Below are positions 1-8,316 of a DNA stretch of 64,000 nucleotides, piece by piece. This DNA is from Roseibium sediminis. Lineage in GTDB: Bacteria; Pseudomonadota; Alphaproteobacteria; Rhizobiales; Stappiaceae. The position numbers and the translations under genes were made by a program. The stretch is taken from contig NZ_VXDB01000010.1 of the NCBI RefSeq assembly GCF_008711325.1, positions 124,001-188,000 on the forward strand, in the 5' to 3' direction. The notes under the pieces are model-generated. The model had not been told where the DNA came from and ran no database searches. It saw only the letters and a list, made by a program, of their open reading frames with translations. How positions within the stretch are numbered: the stretch's first letter is position 1; each line of letters opens with the position of its first letter.

Positions 1-864
1 AACGGAATGAGCGCCCTTGCGCTTGCCGACGGAAATGCGCTCGGCATCGCGCCGTCCCATGGCAACCACAGCTGCCGGCACGAGGGCGTCATGCACGATC
101 ACGTCCGCTTCCTGCAGCAGGCGCTGCGCCCGCAAGGTCAGCAGATCTTCAGCGCCGGGACCTGCACCAACCAGCCAGACGAAACCCGGCTCATCCGCCA
201 TGTTGTTGAGAAGGCGTTGTGCTTCTGAGCGAGCGATATCAGCATTGCCTGCATAGAGATTGGAAGCAACCGAGCCGGAAAAGAACTTCGCCCAGAAGCG
301 ACGGCGGGTTGCGCCATCACGGATAAAGCGCGCAGCAGCATCGCGGAAACCTTCCGCAAGGCGTGCAAGCTCACCGGTCTGACGCGGCAACATGCCCTCG
401 ATGCGCGCCCGGATATGTCGAGCCAGAACAGGGCCGACGCCTGTGGAGGTGATGGCAACAGCGATCGGTGCTCGATTGACCAGGGCACCCGTGTAGAAGT
501 CGCAGAGATCAGGCTTGTCGACGGCATTGACCGGCACACCCATGATCCGGGCGGCATCCACCACGGCCTTGTCCAGGTCGCGATCCTCGCGGGCACTGAA
601 CACCATGGCTGCGTCTGTGATCAATCCCGGACGGAAGTCCTCGGCCACGTGCACAGCGCCCACCGCCTTGATGGCTGCTTCAAGATCGGCGTCGATTTCC
701 CGGGAGATAACTTCGATGCGAGCGTTGGTCTCTCCAAGCAGGCGCACCTTCGCGGCGGCTTCACCGCCATGACCGACAACGAGAACGCGGCGTCCGGCAA
801 CCTTCATGAAGGCCGGGAACACATCCAGTCGATCCTTGCGCCATTTGGTCGAGGCATTTGCCAT
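1..864 (-). CDS. cysG: Siroheme synthase CysG (C-terminus beyond the window)
   Basis: Multifunctional enzyme converting uroporphyrinogen III to siroheme, the cofactor of sulfite and nitrite reductases; cytoplasmic. The 288 visible codons start at ATG 864. Residues about 12-150 form the precorrin-2 dehydrogenase/ferrochelatase part, with a nucleotide-binding loop reading VVGHGGEAAAK. About residue 220 the uroporphyrinogen methyltransferase domain opens with the typical WLVGAGPGAEDLLTLRA. The family is usually 460-480 residues, so about 40 percent lies to the left of base 1. The order of domains identifies the trifunctional CysG rather than a stand-alone methyltransferase. The next gene upstream on this strand, if any, cannot be seen because the following genes belong to a separate unit ending at 1068. 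Confidence 0.93.
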   Translation of the reverse strand, partial: MANASTKWRKDRLDVFPAFMKVAGRRVLVVGHGGEAAAKVRLLGETNARIEVISREIDADLEAAIKAVGAVHVAEDFRPGLITDAAMVFSAREDRDLDKAVVDAARIMGVPVNAVDKPDLCDFYTGALVNRAPIAVAITSTGVGPVLARHIRARIEGMLPRQTGELARLAEGFRDAAARFIRDGATRRRFWAKFFSGSVASNLYAGNADIARSEAQRLLNNMADEPGFVWLVGAGPGAEDLLTLRAQRLLQEADVIVHDALVPAAVVAMGRRDAERISVGKRKGAHSV

Positions 865-1038
865 CGGTCACTCTCCGCTCTTGCTCAGGGCATAATTTAT
901 GGAGAGCCGGAGCAAAGCGCCGGGCACCAATTTTCAAAGGTGAGCGAAAGAGCGAAATAGTTTTCCAATCGCGCGGAACTTGCTCTCACAAGAGTCTAAT
1001 GCGCGCGAACACCGTCGGTTTGTGCGAAACAAGAAGAA

Positions 1039-1063
1039 GGGCCGGGTCACCTTGACCCGGCCC
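1039..1063 (-). terminator. Hairpin at the end of the amine-oxidase gene
   Basis: Perfect 11-bp inverted repeat (GGGCCGGGTCA / TGACCCGGCCC) with a 3-base loop, just after the stop codon of the minus-strand gene ending at 1068. Read on the minus strand it is followed by a T-rich stretch, as expected for an intrinsic terminator. Confidence 0.75.
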
Positions 1064-1067
1064 ATTT

Positions 1068-2153
1068 TCACGAGTTGGCCGCCAGTTTGTCTGCGGGAGC
1101 CGCCGCGAGCTCTCCGGCGACGGTTTCTGCCGCCTCCAGAGCCCCTTCAAGGAACCCGCCGAACGTGCGGGCCGTCTCAGTGGAGCCAAAGATTACTTTG
1201 CCTGACCATAGACCGCGCAAGGGTGCTGGCAAGCCATAGGCTGGATGGAACCTCAGCGGCGCCTTGTCTCGTTCCGTTGCCGTTCTGGGCTCCTGTGCCC
1301 AATCCCGCATCAAAAGCGCCTTTGGATTGGCCATCTCGGACCCAAACAGGGCAACGAGCTGTTGCCGCGCGTAGTCGAGAACCTGATCCGCATGTTCAGC
1401 ACGCGTACTCGCCGCAACACCGACAAAGCCGAACAAGCCATATGGCCCACCTTCTGCCGGAGACGCATCGTGGATCTCGACCATTGGTCCGCGCATGCTC
1501 ATGGCATCACCTGAATATCCTGCGTCCCTCCAGTAGGGACGGTCATAGACCGCCACGATCTTTGCCTGCCCTGCCATCCATGTCGGAATTGAAGCGAGAG
1601 CCTCCCCAACTGCGACCGGCAGGTCAGGGCTGAAAGTGACGCTTTCGGCGATGACACGGGGCGGGACGGCCAACACGATACGCCGGGCCTTGATGAGCTG
1701 ATTTCCTGCCTTGGCCACAACACCGTCGCTCTGTTCCTCGACATGCACGAGCGGCGAGTGAAACAGAACCCTCTCTTCCGGCAACTCCTTCAAATAGGCC
1801 TCTATCAGCTTCCCTACCCCGCCGCTGATGCGCAGCGAACCTTGCATGGAAGCATAGCCGCGATTGGCCTGAACCTCCCCTGACTGATCCTGAAACAGAA
1901 GGGCGCCTTGCGAATATTGCTCGAACACTGTCAGTCCGAATCTGGTGGTTGCTGCCTCCATGCGCGGCTGGCCGGGCCAGAACCACGCGGGCCCCAGATC
2001 GAAATTCGCCCCCGCTAATTCAGGAGACAGTATGCGCCCGCCGGGCCTGTCCAATGCCTCCACCAGCATCCAGTCCCTGCCTTGCTGCTCAAGGAGGTCG
2101 GCAAGGGCAAGGCCAGCCAAACCGGCCCCGACAATCAGAATATCCGTCTTCAT
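1068..2153 (-). CDS. FAD-dependent amine oxidase-like flavoprotein
   Basis: 361-residue flavoprotein of the flavin amine oxidase family. The N-terminus carries the FAD-binding Rossmann motif ILIVGAGLAGLALADLLEQQG followed by the family signature RPGGRI. The C-terminal part has the usual second FAD contact (KVIFGSTETA near residue 330, FLEGALEAAE after it). At about 360 residues it is shorter than classical monoamine oxidases. The start ATG at 2153 overlaps the stop of the upstream SDR gene in an ATGA arrangement, so the two are translationally coupled. Likely oxidises an amine or acts as an oxidoreductase on a small molecule; the substrate is not visible. Confidence 0.8.
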   Translation of the reverse strand: MKTDILIVGAGLAGLALADLLEQQGRDWMLVEALDRPGGRILSPELAGANFDLGPAWFWPGQPRMEAATTRFGLTVFEQYSQGALLFQDQSGEVQANRGYASMQGSLRISGGVGKLIEAYLKELPEERVLFHSPLVHVEEQSDGVVAKAGNQLIKARRIVLAVPPRVIAESVTFSPDLPVAVGEALASIPTWMAGQAKIVAVYDRPYWRDAGYSGDAMSMRGPMVEIHDASPAEGGPYGLFGFVGVAASTRAEHADQVLDYARQQLVALFGSEMANPKALLMRDWAQEPRTATERDKAPLRFHPAYGLPAPLRGLWSGKVIFGSTETARTFGGFLEGALEAAETVAGELAAAPADKLAANS

Positions 2154-2830
2154 CAGAAACTCTCCCCCATTGGCCGCAGGTCCATTTCGAATGTCCATGC
2201 GGACTTGGGTTGGTTGGCAAGGGCCAGATAGGCCTCGGCCACATCATCCAGCTTGAGCATGCGATCCGGGGACATGTCATGGAGATCGCGGCTGGCCGCC
2301 GTGTCCAGAATTCCATCCAGAATGACATGACCGACATGAACGCCCCTTGGTCCATATTCCTTGGCAAGGGACTGTGTGAGCGCCCGAAGTCCAGCCTTTG
2401 CGGAGGCAAAGGCTCCAAACCCTGCCCCGCCCCTTAAACTTGCGGTCGCTCCGGAAACCAGAAACGCTCCCTCGCCAGCATCTGCCATCATTGGCAGAAC
2501 GGCTTTGCCGAGATTGACGGCAGAGAGCACCATCGACCGCCAGGTCGCCTCGAATTCCGCCACGGAAGTGTCTTCAAACCGGGACATGACAAGTTTTGCC
2601 GGATTGTGGATCACCACACGAGGAACACCATGCTCCGAGACGAGGCTATTGACCGCCGCCTTGACGCGATCACCCTCGGTGAGATCGCAGGACAATACCG
2701 CGCTTTCGCCCGCAATTGCGGACCGGTTCAGCCCCACAGCTGTGTAGCCTCTCGCCTCAAGTACCTTGACGAGATGCAGCCCGAGGCCCGGGCCACTTCC
2801 TGCGACGATTGCCAATGGTTGTTCACTCAT
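2153..2830 (-). CDS. Short-chain dehydrogenase/reductase-family protein lacking the catalytic Tyr
   Basis: 225-residue SDR-fold protein. The glycine-rich cofactor loop is AGSGPGLG near residue 10 in place of the classical TGxxxGIG, and the SGATASLRGGAGF segment supplies the Ser. Where classical SDRs have YxxxK this protein has FASAK, so the catalytic Tyr is Phe while the Lys is kept. It may bind NAD(P) and act non-classically, or belong to an SDR subgroup using another mechanism. A strong ribosome site (AAGGAG) precedes ATG 2830. It overlaps the amine-oxidase-like gene by four bases and follows a SnoaL-like and a PfpI-like gene on the same strand. Confidence 0.82.
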   Translation of the reverse strand: MSEQPLAIVAGSGPGLGLHLVKVLEARGYTAVGLNRSAIAGESAVLSCDLTEGDRVKAAVNSLVSEHGVPRVVIHNPAKLVMSRFEDTSVAEFEATWRSMVLSAVNLGKAVLPMMADAGEGAFLVSGATASLRGGAGFGAFASAKAGLRALTQSLAKEYGPRGVHVGHVILDGILDTAASRDLHDMSPDRMLKLDDVAEAYLALANQPKSAWTFEMDLRPMGESF

Positions 2831-2893
2831 GGATATTCTCCTTGGAGACCAACGGGGTTTGCGATGCCTGACCGGGGCACTGGACCACTCCGA

Positions 2894-3391
2894 TCAACGG
2901 TTCATCAGGATCTCGAAACGGTCCTCGACAAGCAGGGCTTGACCGTCGGCCTGAACCTTCCAGACTTCGCGGGTGATTATTCCGAAAGCCTTGTTCATGC
3001 GCCAACCGGATGAAATGATGCCGGTTGTCTCATCGACAATCTCAAGCTTTGGCAGGATGTAAGTCACATCCGCAAAACCTGTTGCGATGATATTCTGCCA
3101 AAAGCCTTCAATCTCGGTACGCCCGGTGAAGGTGCCAAAGGGTTTGGCCTCCATCACTGCGTCCTCAGTATATTGTCTGGCTGCAGAGTTTGCGTCGCCA
3201 ATATTGAAGGCGCCAATCCATGCAGTGGAGGCTGCAGTGACTGCCTTTTCCACCCGAGCGACCTGATTTTCGTCCAGAGTGCTGCCTTCAGATACAACAA
3301 CAAGGAGGTCATCGGCCCTGACGCCAAGCGGCAGCGTAAGAACAAGAGCGACCAAAGCAACACGCGCCCAGTTTTCAAAATGACCCAACAT
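2894..3391 (-). CDS. Secreted SnoaL-like / DUF4440-type protein
   Basis: 165-residue protein with an N-terminal signal peptide (hydrophobic VALVALVLTLPLG, probable cleavage after VRA-D around residue 26), so probably periplasmic. The rest resembles the SnoaL/NTF2-like fold: an AARQYTEDAVMEAKPFGTFTGRTEIEGFW segment is the typical DUF4440 core, in which an Asp and a Trp line a small cone-shaped pocket. Start chosen at ATG 3391 because GGGAGA lies at good distance upstream, whereas a longer in-frame start at 3463 has none. It probably lies in one transcript with the PfpI-like and SDR genes. The ligand or reaction is unknown. Confidence 0.7.
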   Translation of the reverse strand: MLGHFENWARVALVALVLTLPLGVRADDLLVVVSEGSTLDENQVARVEKAVTAASTAWIGAFNIGDANSAARQYTEDAVMEAKPFGTFTGRTEIEGFWQNIIATGFADVTYILPKLEIVDETTGIISSGWRMNKAFGIITREVWKVQADGQALLVEDRFEILMNR

Positions 3392-3468
3392 GACAGTCTC
3401 CCTTTCGATGGATCTTTTCTTGAATTTGCCCGCCGGCAGCGGGGTCACTGCCGGGCGAAGCAAATCGG

Positions 3469-4293
3469 TCAGCCTGCAAGAACATCCCGCAGGGCAACTG
3501 CCAGAGGAGGAGCAGAAGCCGGGCTCTGACCGGTCATCAATGCACCATCGACGACCACGTTTGCTTCCCAGTTCGCCTTGCTGATGTAGTTCGCACCGCG
3601 ACGCTTCAGTTCGTCTTCCAGGGAGAACAGCAAGTGATGAAGCAGTTCGATTTCCGTATCTTCATCGTTCTTGAAGCCGGTCAGCTTCACACCTTCCACG
3701 AGATAGGTGCCATCCGACTTCTTCACATCGCGCAGGATCGCCGGGGCATGACAGACCATCGCGACCGGGCGATTGCTTTCGTAGAAATCGCGGATCATCT
3801 TGATGGTGTAGCTGTCGACCGCCAAATCCCACAGCAGGCCATAACCACCCGGTACAAACAGGGCGTCAAAGGTCGAGTAGTCGATCTCGCGCAGCTTGCG
3901 GGTGTTGCGGGCTGCAAAGAGTGCCACCGGATCGTTCAGGAAACGCGCCGTGTTTTCAGTGGTGAAAGGCGCCTTCATGGAAAGAAGGTCGATCGGGGCT
4001 TCCCCACCCTTTGGTGAAGCGAAGACAACTTCGTATCCAGCTTCGGTAAGGATGTAATAGGGCGTTGCAACTTCTTCAAACCAGGTGCCCGTCTGCTTGC
4101 CGCTGATCCCCATTTCATCAACGGAGGACATCACGAGCAGAACGCGCTTTTGCTTGTTTCCAGTAGCCATAAGAGTGGTTCCTTTTCCTGTTGTTGTATC
4201 TGACGCAAGGGTAACGAGCGGCGACAGGGCGAGACCTGCGGCGGCGGCGGTTGCCGTTCCCATAAACGTCCGACGTGTAGTTCCGAGTGTCAT
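3469..4293 (-). CDS. Tat-exported DJ-1/PfpI family protein
   Basis: 274-residue member of the DJ-1/PfpI superfamily (Hsp31-like glyoxalases, proteases and chaperones). The N-terminus has a twin-arginine motif TRRTFMG followed by a hydrophobic AAAAGLALSPLVTLA stretch, so export by Tat is likely. The nucleophile elbow is seen as PVAMVCHAPAIL, with the catalytic Cys after Val, and the oxyanion segment as FVPGGYG. Start chosen at ATG 4293, where GAGGAGG lies five bases upstream; GTG 4296 is the alternative. A palindrome centred on ACTAGT lies about 20 bp upstream of the start and may be its operator. Probable role in dealing with reactive carbonyls or damaged proteins in the periplasm. Confidence 0.82.
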   Translation of the reverse strand: MTLGTTRRTFMGTATAAAAGLALSPLVTLASDTTTGKGTTLMATGNKQKRVLLVMSSVDEMGISGKQTGTWFEEVATPYYILTEAGYEVVFASPKGGEAPIDLLSMKAPFTTENTARFLNDPVALFAARNTRKLREIDYSTFDALFVPGGYGLLWDLAVDSYTIKMIRDFYESNRPVAMVCHAPAILRDVKKSDGTYLVEGVKLTGFKNDEDTEIELLHHLLFSLEDELKRRGANYISKANWEANVVVDGALMTGQSPASAPPLAVALRDVLAG

Positions 4294-4314
4294 CACACCC
4301 TCCTCAAGACTCCA

Positions 4315-4328
4315 ACCTACTAGTTGGT
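4315..4328. promoter_or_regulatory. Operator-like palindrome before the PfpI gene
   Basis: ACCTACTAGTTGGT is a 14-bp dyad around ACTAGT with a single mismatched pair. It lies about 20 bp upstream of the PfpI-like start codon, where a TetR-family repressor would typically bind. No such regulator is encoded next to it. Confidence 0.4.
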
Positions 4329-4558
4329 AGAATGTATATGTTTGTTATTGTCCCCAGCGTCAAGTGTGGACACCAAACAAAAAACGTGGGCGAGAGATTT
4401 TTGGAAACCGAAAAGGAAAAATGCCGCAGTTTCCTGCGGCTTTACGCTCCGTGTAAGGAGCAAAAAATAAATCCGGCGCAACTCACAGGGAGAACTTGAT
4501 CAAGGTCTCCCCCACCCCGTCCACGGATCAGAAACGTCCTGACAGCAGCACCAAAGGC

Positions 4559-5482
4559 TCAGATCGACCAGTCGATATCTGGTGCAATCGGTATGATGCC
4601 AAGTGGGTTTCGCTTCGGGGACTGCGAGAAATAACCCTTGCGGTAGATGTCGAATTTCACCGTTTCTGCAATGCCCGGCAGTGCGTAGAAGTGCCGAGCA
4701 TAGCGCCAGAGGTTCGGGTAGTCCTGAATGCGTCGGCGCATGCATTTGAAGGCGCTGTAATAGGCAACATCGAATCGGGCGAGCGTTGGAAACAGACGAA
4801 TGTCTGCTTCTGTCAGTTCGTCGCCAGTCAGATAAGGCTTGTCACCGAGGGCGGCCTCGATTGCGTCCAGCGTTTCAAATACGCCTTCCACCGCCGCGTC
4901 ATAAGCCGATTGGCTTTCAGCGAACCCTGCCTGATAGACACCGTTGTTCAGCCTTGAATGGATCAATGTGTTCCACTCATCAATCGCATCACCAAGCTGT
5001 TTGGGATAAAGATCCCTCGGCCGGTCCGCCAGATGCCCGAACGCCTTGGGCAGAATGCGAACCAGATCTGCCGACTCGTTGGAAACAAGAGTTCCCGTTT
5101 CGGCCTCGACCAGCAGCGGGACAGTGACACGGCCAGTATAATCTGACTGCCCATCGGCATAGACCTCATGGAGGGCATTCCGACCTGCCAATTGATCGAC
5201 ATAGCCATTCTGCGGATCGAACACCCAGCCGTCATCGGTGCGCTTGGGAGCCACGAAGGAAACCGGCAAGGCCTTTTCCAGCCCCAGAAGCGCACGGGTG
5301 AGCAATGCCCGGTGCGCCCAGGGACAGTTCCAGGCGGCGAACAGATGATAGCGGCCCGGTGTCACGTCTTCGGGCTGAAGCTCCCCTCGCACGACGCTCG
5401 GGGTTCTGGTCCACTTTCCGGTTCGGGAAATAGACCCGGCTTCATCATCGCTGACCCAACGGCCATCTATCATCTGTCCCAT
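4559..5482 (-). CDS. Glutathionyl-hydroquinone reductase (GST family, Xi class)
   Basis: 307-residue glutathione S-transferase. The active-site motif AAWNCPWAHRALL, with Cys53 in CPWA, is the signature of glutathionyl-hydroquinone reductases (YqjG/PcpF/ECM4), which reduce glutathionyl-hydroquinones to free hydroquinone using glutathione. The length and the helical C-terminal domain (ADIRLFPTLARFD, then the family's FKCMRRRIQDYPNLW) fit. Start ATG 5482; an in-frame Met three codons later is possible. The downstream neighbour across 4297-4558 is the PfpI-like gene, and the hemerythrin gene ends two bases upstream, so this gene and the hemerythrin are probably co-transcribed. A detoxification role for quinones or electrophiles is likely. 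Confidence 0.9.
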   Translation of the reverse strand: MGQMIDGRWVSDDEAGSISRTGKWTRTPSVVRGELQPEDVTPGRYHLFAAWNCPWAHRALLTRALLGLEKALPVSFVAPKRTDDGWVFDPQNGYVDQLAGRNALHEVYADGQSDYTGRVTVPLLVEAETGTLVSNESADLVRILPKAFGHLADRPRDLYPKQLGDAIDEWNTLIHSRLNNGVYQAGFAESQSAYDAAVEGVFETLDAIEAALGDKPYLTGDELTEADIRLFPTLARFDVAYYSAFKCMRRRIQDYPNLWRYARHFYALPGIAETVKFDIYRKGYFSQSPKRNPLGIIPIAPDIDWSI

Positions 5483-5484
5483 GT

Positions 5485-6051
5485 CTACCCTCTCAACCGG
5501 TGATGCAGAATGATCGGCACCGCCAGTTCTTCCTCGTCACTCAAGTGCCGTGCCAGAAAAGCCTCGATTGCCCGAGACGTCTCATGGACCTTGGCAACTT
5601 CATCCCTCGCCGACTTTTCATCCAGCTGGATGTGTTTGAGCGTGCGATTTGCGACATCCGTGAACTCATGCAGCACCTTGTCGAGCGCTTCATGATCCGT
5701 TTCGAGAATTTCCAGCCCCCGGTCGAACCGCGGGTCGGCCGCTGAAAGCTCCGGAAAATAGGAGTGATCCTCGAAATGGTGATGGCCGTGAAGGTTCCTC
5801 ACCAATGCGTCACCATAGTAGGAGAGCCGCGCCGCATAGTCGTCTGCTTCGCGCGACCTATCGAGGAAGAGTTCCGTTTCCCGGGTCACCAGTTCCCCGA
5901 GACGGCGGAACATCACATGGGCCCCAAGCCAGTTTTTGGTCTTTTCCTTGAAGCCCGGATGGGCATCCCAGCTATCACGAGGATACTCATTCAGCAAAAC
6001 ACGCATGCTTTCAGGCATAGGCGTGGTTCGGATATCAAAACGGTCGAACAT
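5485..6051 (-). CDS. Hemerythrin HHE-domain protein
   Basis: 188-residue all-helical protein with metal-ligand motifs of the hemerythrin HHE family: HGHHHFEDHSYFPEL in the middle, LETDHEALDKVLHEF after it, and RHLSDEEELAVPIILHH near the C-terminus. Such proteins carry a di-iron centre and serve in oxygen, nitric oxide or iron sensing and repair. The start at ATG 6051 is fixed by a near-perfect AAAGGAGG ribosome site six bases upstream. It is followed two bases later by the glutathionyl-hydroquinone reductase, so the two form a probable stress-response pair. Confidence 0.85.
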   Translation of the reverse strand: MFDRFDIRTTPMPESMRVLLNEYPRDSWDAHPGFKEKTKNWLGAHVMFRRLGELVTRETELFLDRSREADDYAARLSYYGDALVRNLHGHHHFEDHSYFPELSAADPRFDRGLEILETDHEALDKVLHEFTDVANRTLKHIQLDEKSARDEVAKVHETSRAIEAFLARHLSDEEELAVPIILHHRLRG

Positions 6052-6159
6052 GTCGCCTCCTTTCGGAGGGGTATGTGGGCATCTCTTGGGAGATTTACAG
6101 TGTTGAGAGTGCAGATCTGACATGCGCAAAACGCGCCGAAAAACAACTTAAGTATTTTC

Positions 6160-6603
6160 TTATTTCAGAATAATAAACCTAATAATCTCTATTAACCCAA
6201 TAGATACAGGGATACACATAGTCCACAAATCGAAATATATCATCGGCCAACGACGTACAAAAGGGTATATAAAAGGCATTATGGGCACATTATAAACCCA
6301 GGGCAGCGGTCCATCAGTTTCCGCTTTTAACATCTTCCGCAGACTCCAGCCCGAATACATTGGTGGAAGTAGTCCGATAAACGCCAATACCTTCATGCCC
6401 GACGATTCAGCAATTGCTATGCATAGCATTCCACCAACCATACCCCCACCAACAAAGACTAGGCCGTCCAAAACCTCTCGTTTACTTGGCATCTCAATCA
6501 AGAAAAAACCAAATTTCTTCCTCTTTTTGTAAAACGGCGGGAATCCCATGTATACTTGATAGGAGAGGATCAGGTATAGGATAGATGCGTAAACAACCCA
6601 CAT
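6160..6603 (-). CDS. AT-rich membrane protein of unknown function
   Basis: 147-residue protein that I do not recognise. It has several hydrophobic stretches: residues about 2-18, 48-70 (containing GGGMVGGMLCIAIA), 73-85 and 122-145, so it is probably an integral membrane protein with three or four passes. A basic, charged loop (YKKRKKFG) lies near residue 30. The start ATG 6603 has AGGGGGAG upstream. Base composition is visibly more AT-rich than its neighbours, with many A/T-ending codons, which suggests recent acquisition. It stands between two genes with which it has no obvious link. Confidence 0.6.
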   Translation of the reverse strand: MWVVYASILYLILSYQVYMGFPPFYKKRKKFGFFLIEMPSKREVLDGLVFVGGGMVGGMLCIAIAESSGMKVLAFIGLLPPMYSGWSLRKMLKAETDGPLPWVYNVPIMPFIYPFVRRWPMIYFDLWTMCIPVSIGLIEIIRFIILK

Positions 6604-6664
6604 ACCTGATCTCCCCCTTATCAACTAATGAATGCCTATTACTTTGCCTTTAAAGCAAGGCAAG

Positions 6665-7831
6665 CTACTTCATCGCCTGAAGAACGGACACATAGTTGGC
6701 AACAGCTGCGCCGCCCATGTTGAAGATGCCGCCGATTTCCGCGTTTTTGACCTGAATGTCACCGGCTTCACCGGCAAGCTGCATGGCTGTCATGACATGC
6801 ATGGAGACGCCCGTTGCGCCTATCGGGTGCCCCTTGGCCTTGAGGCCGCCGGACGGATTGACCGGCAGTCTGCCATCCATCTCGGTCCAGCCTTCGAGAA
6901 TGGCGCGGGCACCCTCGCCTTCCTTGGTCAGGCCCATGGCTTCGTATTCGATCAGCTCGGCAATGGTGAAGCAGTCATGGGTTTCGACGAAGGAGAGATC
7001 CTCCAGCGCCAGTCCTGCATCGCCCAGCGCCTGCCCCCATGCCTTGGAACACCCTTCGAACTTCAGGATGTCACGGCGGGACATGGGCAGGAAGTCTTGC
7101 ACATGGGCCAGCGAGCGGAAGGCAACTGCCTTCTTCATGCCGAGAGCCGTTGCGGTGTCGGTCAGAACCAGAGCAGCAGCACCATCGGACACAAGGGAAC
7201 AATCGGTACGCTTTAGCGGGCCCGCAACAAAGGGGTTCTTCTCGCTTTCGGCACGGCAGAAGTCGAAGCCGAGATCCTTGCGCATCTGGGCATAGGGATT
7301 CCCGACGCCGTTCTTGTGGTTCTTGGCCGCGATCTTGGCCAAGGCGTCGGACTGGTCACCGTATTTCTGGAAATAGGAGTCCGCGATCTTGCCAAACACG
7401 CCGGCAAACCCCGCAGGAATATCGCCTTCCTCTTTCAGGTAGGACGCCTTCAGAAGGTTCTTGCCGATCTCCGGTCCGGGCGTTGTGGTCATTTGCTCAA
7501 CGCCAACCACAAGCACGACGCGGGCATCACCGGAAGCAATGGCCCGAACACCCTGATGCACGGCAGCGGATCCTGTCGCACACGCATTTTCAACGCGGGT
7601 CGCGGGTTTGAAACGCAACGCCGGATCGGCCTGCAAAACCAGAGAGGCCGTGAAGTCCTGCGTGGAAAAGCCGGCGTTGAAGTGGCCAAACAGGATCTCG
7701 TCGACATCTTCTGCGGAAATGCCCGCATCTTCGATGGCCGCCTTTGCGGCCTTCACAACAAGGCTCTCGACCGTTTCGTCCGAGTGCTTGCCAAACGGCA
7801 AGTGTGCCCATCCCACCATTGCTGCTGTCAT
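6665..7831 (-). CDS. Thiolase-family acyl-CoA acetyltransferase
   Basis: 388-residue thiolase. The acylated Cys is visible as ENACATGSAAVHQG (Cys84), and the C-terminal family motif NPSGGLKAKGHPIGATG is intact. The segment VETHDCFTIAEL is typical of the SCP2-thiolase-like / acetyl-CoA acetyltransferase group rather than of FadA or PhaA, whose catalytic His-Cys pair sits in other motifs. Probable role in beta-oxidation or ketoacid cleavage; the substrate is unknown. Start at ATG 7831, preceded by GGGAGAG. It is a single gene with about 485 bp of upstream noncoding DNA shared with the alpha-glucosidase. Confidence 0.85.
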   Translation of the reverse strand: MTAAMVGWAHLPFGKHSDETVESLVVKAAKAAIEDAGISAEDVDEILFGHFNAGFSTQDFTASLVLQADPALRFKPATRVENACATGSAAVHQGVRAIASGDARVVLVVGVEQMTTTPGPEIGKNLLKASYLKEEGDIPAGFAGVFGKIADSYFQKYGDQSDALAKIAAKNHKNGVGNPYAQMRKDLGFDFCRAESEKNPFVAGPLKRTDCSLVSDGAAALVLTDTATALGMKKAVAFRSLAHVQDFLPMSRRDILKFEGCSKAWGQALGDAGLALEDLSFVETHDCFTIAELIEYEAMGLTKEGEGARAILEGWTEMDGRLPVNPSGGLKAKGHPIGATGVSMHVMTAMQLAGEAGDIQVKNAEIGGIFNMGGAAVANYVSVLQAMK

Positions 7832-8144
7832 AACGAACTCTCCCGTATCTCGACGGCCTGAATCTACACAGCCCCCTGCCATAGAAAGGCATATGCGGGC
7901 TGTTTTCCGGCAGCAGAGTTTCACTAACTTGCCCCGTTCGCAAGAGCCTTTTGACTAGTGCGTCAACTATTTTTATTTATTTTATTATTTTCAATATCTT
8001 ATATCATTTTTTTGCCGAGAGACTTCCCAACCCCAGAGCCTTCTTCGATATCGCCGCAAATTGGCAACTCGGTCATCCGGATGTCATGTTGACCGGATAA
8101 GAACGACATGTTCGCGAGTATTTTTTCTGCATTTTCAAAAATCG

Positions 8145-8178
8145 AGGCCAGTACGCATTCATGCGTGCTGGCCTTTTT
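8145..8178 (+). terminator. Orphan intrinsic terminator
   Basis: Two 14-base arms (AGGCCAGTACGCAT and ATGCGTGCTGGCCT, one G-T pair) with a two-base spacer, followed by TTTTGA on the plus strand. On the minus strand the hairpin is also followed by a short T-run. No plus-strand protein gene lies just upstream. Confidence 0.7.
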
Positions 8179-8260
8179 GACTAAACCGTCACGTGTTCAC
8201 ACATTCGTTTCTGATCGTTTCGCATCTTGACCAAGACAGAGCAACGCGGTAGCGCTTGAT

Positions 8261-8274
8261 TCAAAGCGCTTTGA
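8261..8274. promoter_or_regulatory. LacI-family operator upstream of alpha-glucosidase
   Basis: TCAAAGCGCTTTGA is a perfect 14-bp palindrome with the central CG expected of LacI/GalR-family operators. An overlapping second dyad (AGCGCTT...AAGCGCT, 8251-8270) lies beside it. It ends 42 bp before the alpha-glucosidase start codon, a position suited to repression by a sugar-responsive regulator such as AglR. No such regulator is encoded in the window. Confidence 0.55.
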
Positions 8275-8316
8275 GTGCTTCAATTCCAACATCTTTCATC
8301 ATCGCGAGGCATCCCC

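Larger units (their letters stand above)
7832..8316. other. Noncoding gap between thiolase and alpha-glucosidase
   Basis: 485 bp with no credible gene. It holds a short inverted repeat TTGAC-N6-GTCAA at 7951-7966, an AT-rich stretch at 7967-8010, a strong hairpin with a T-run at 8145-8178 and a LacI-type palindrome at 8261-8274. The hairpin has no protein gene in front of it on the plus strand, so part of this gap could be a small RNA. Confidence 0.5.
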
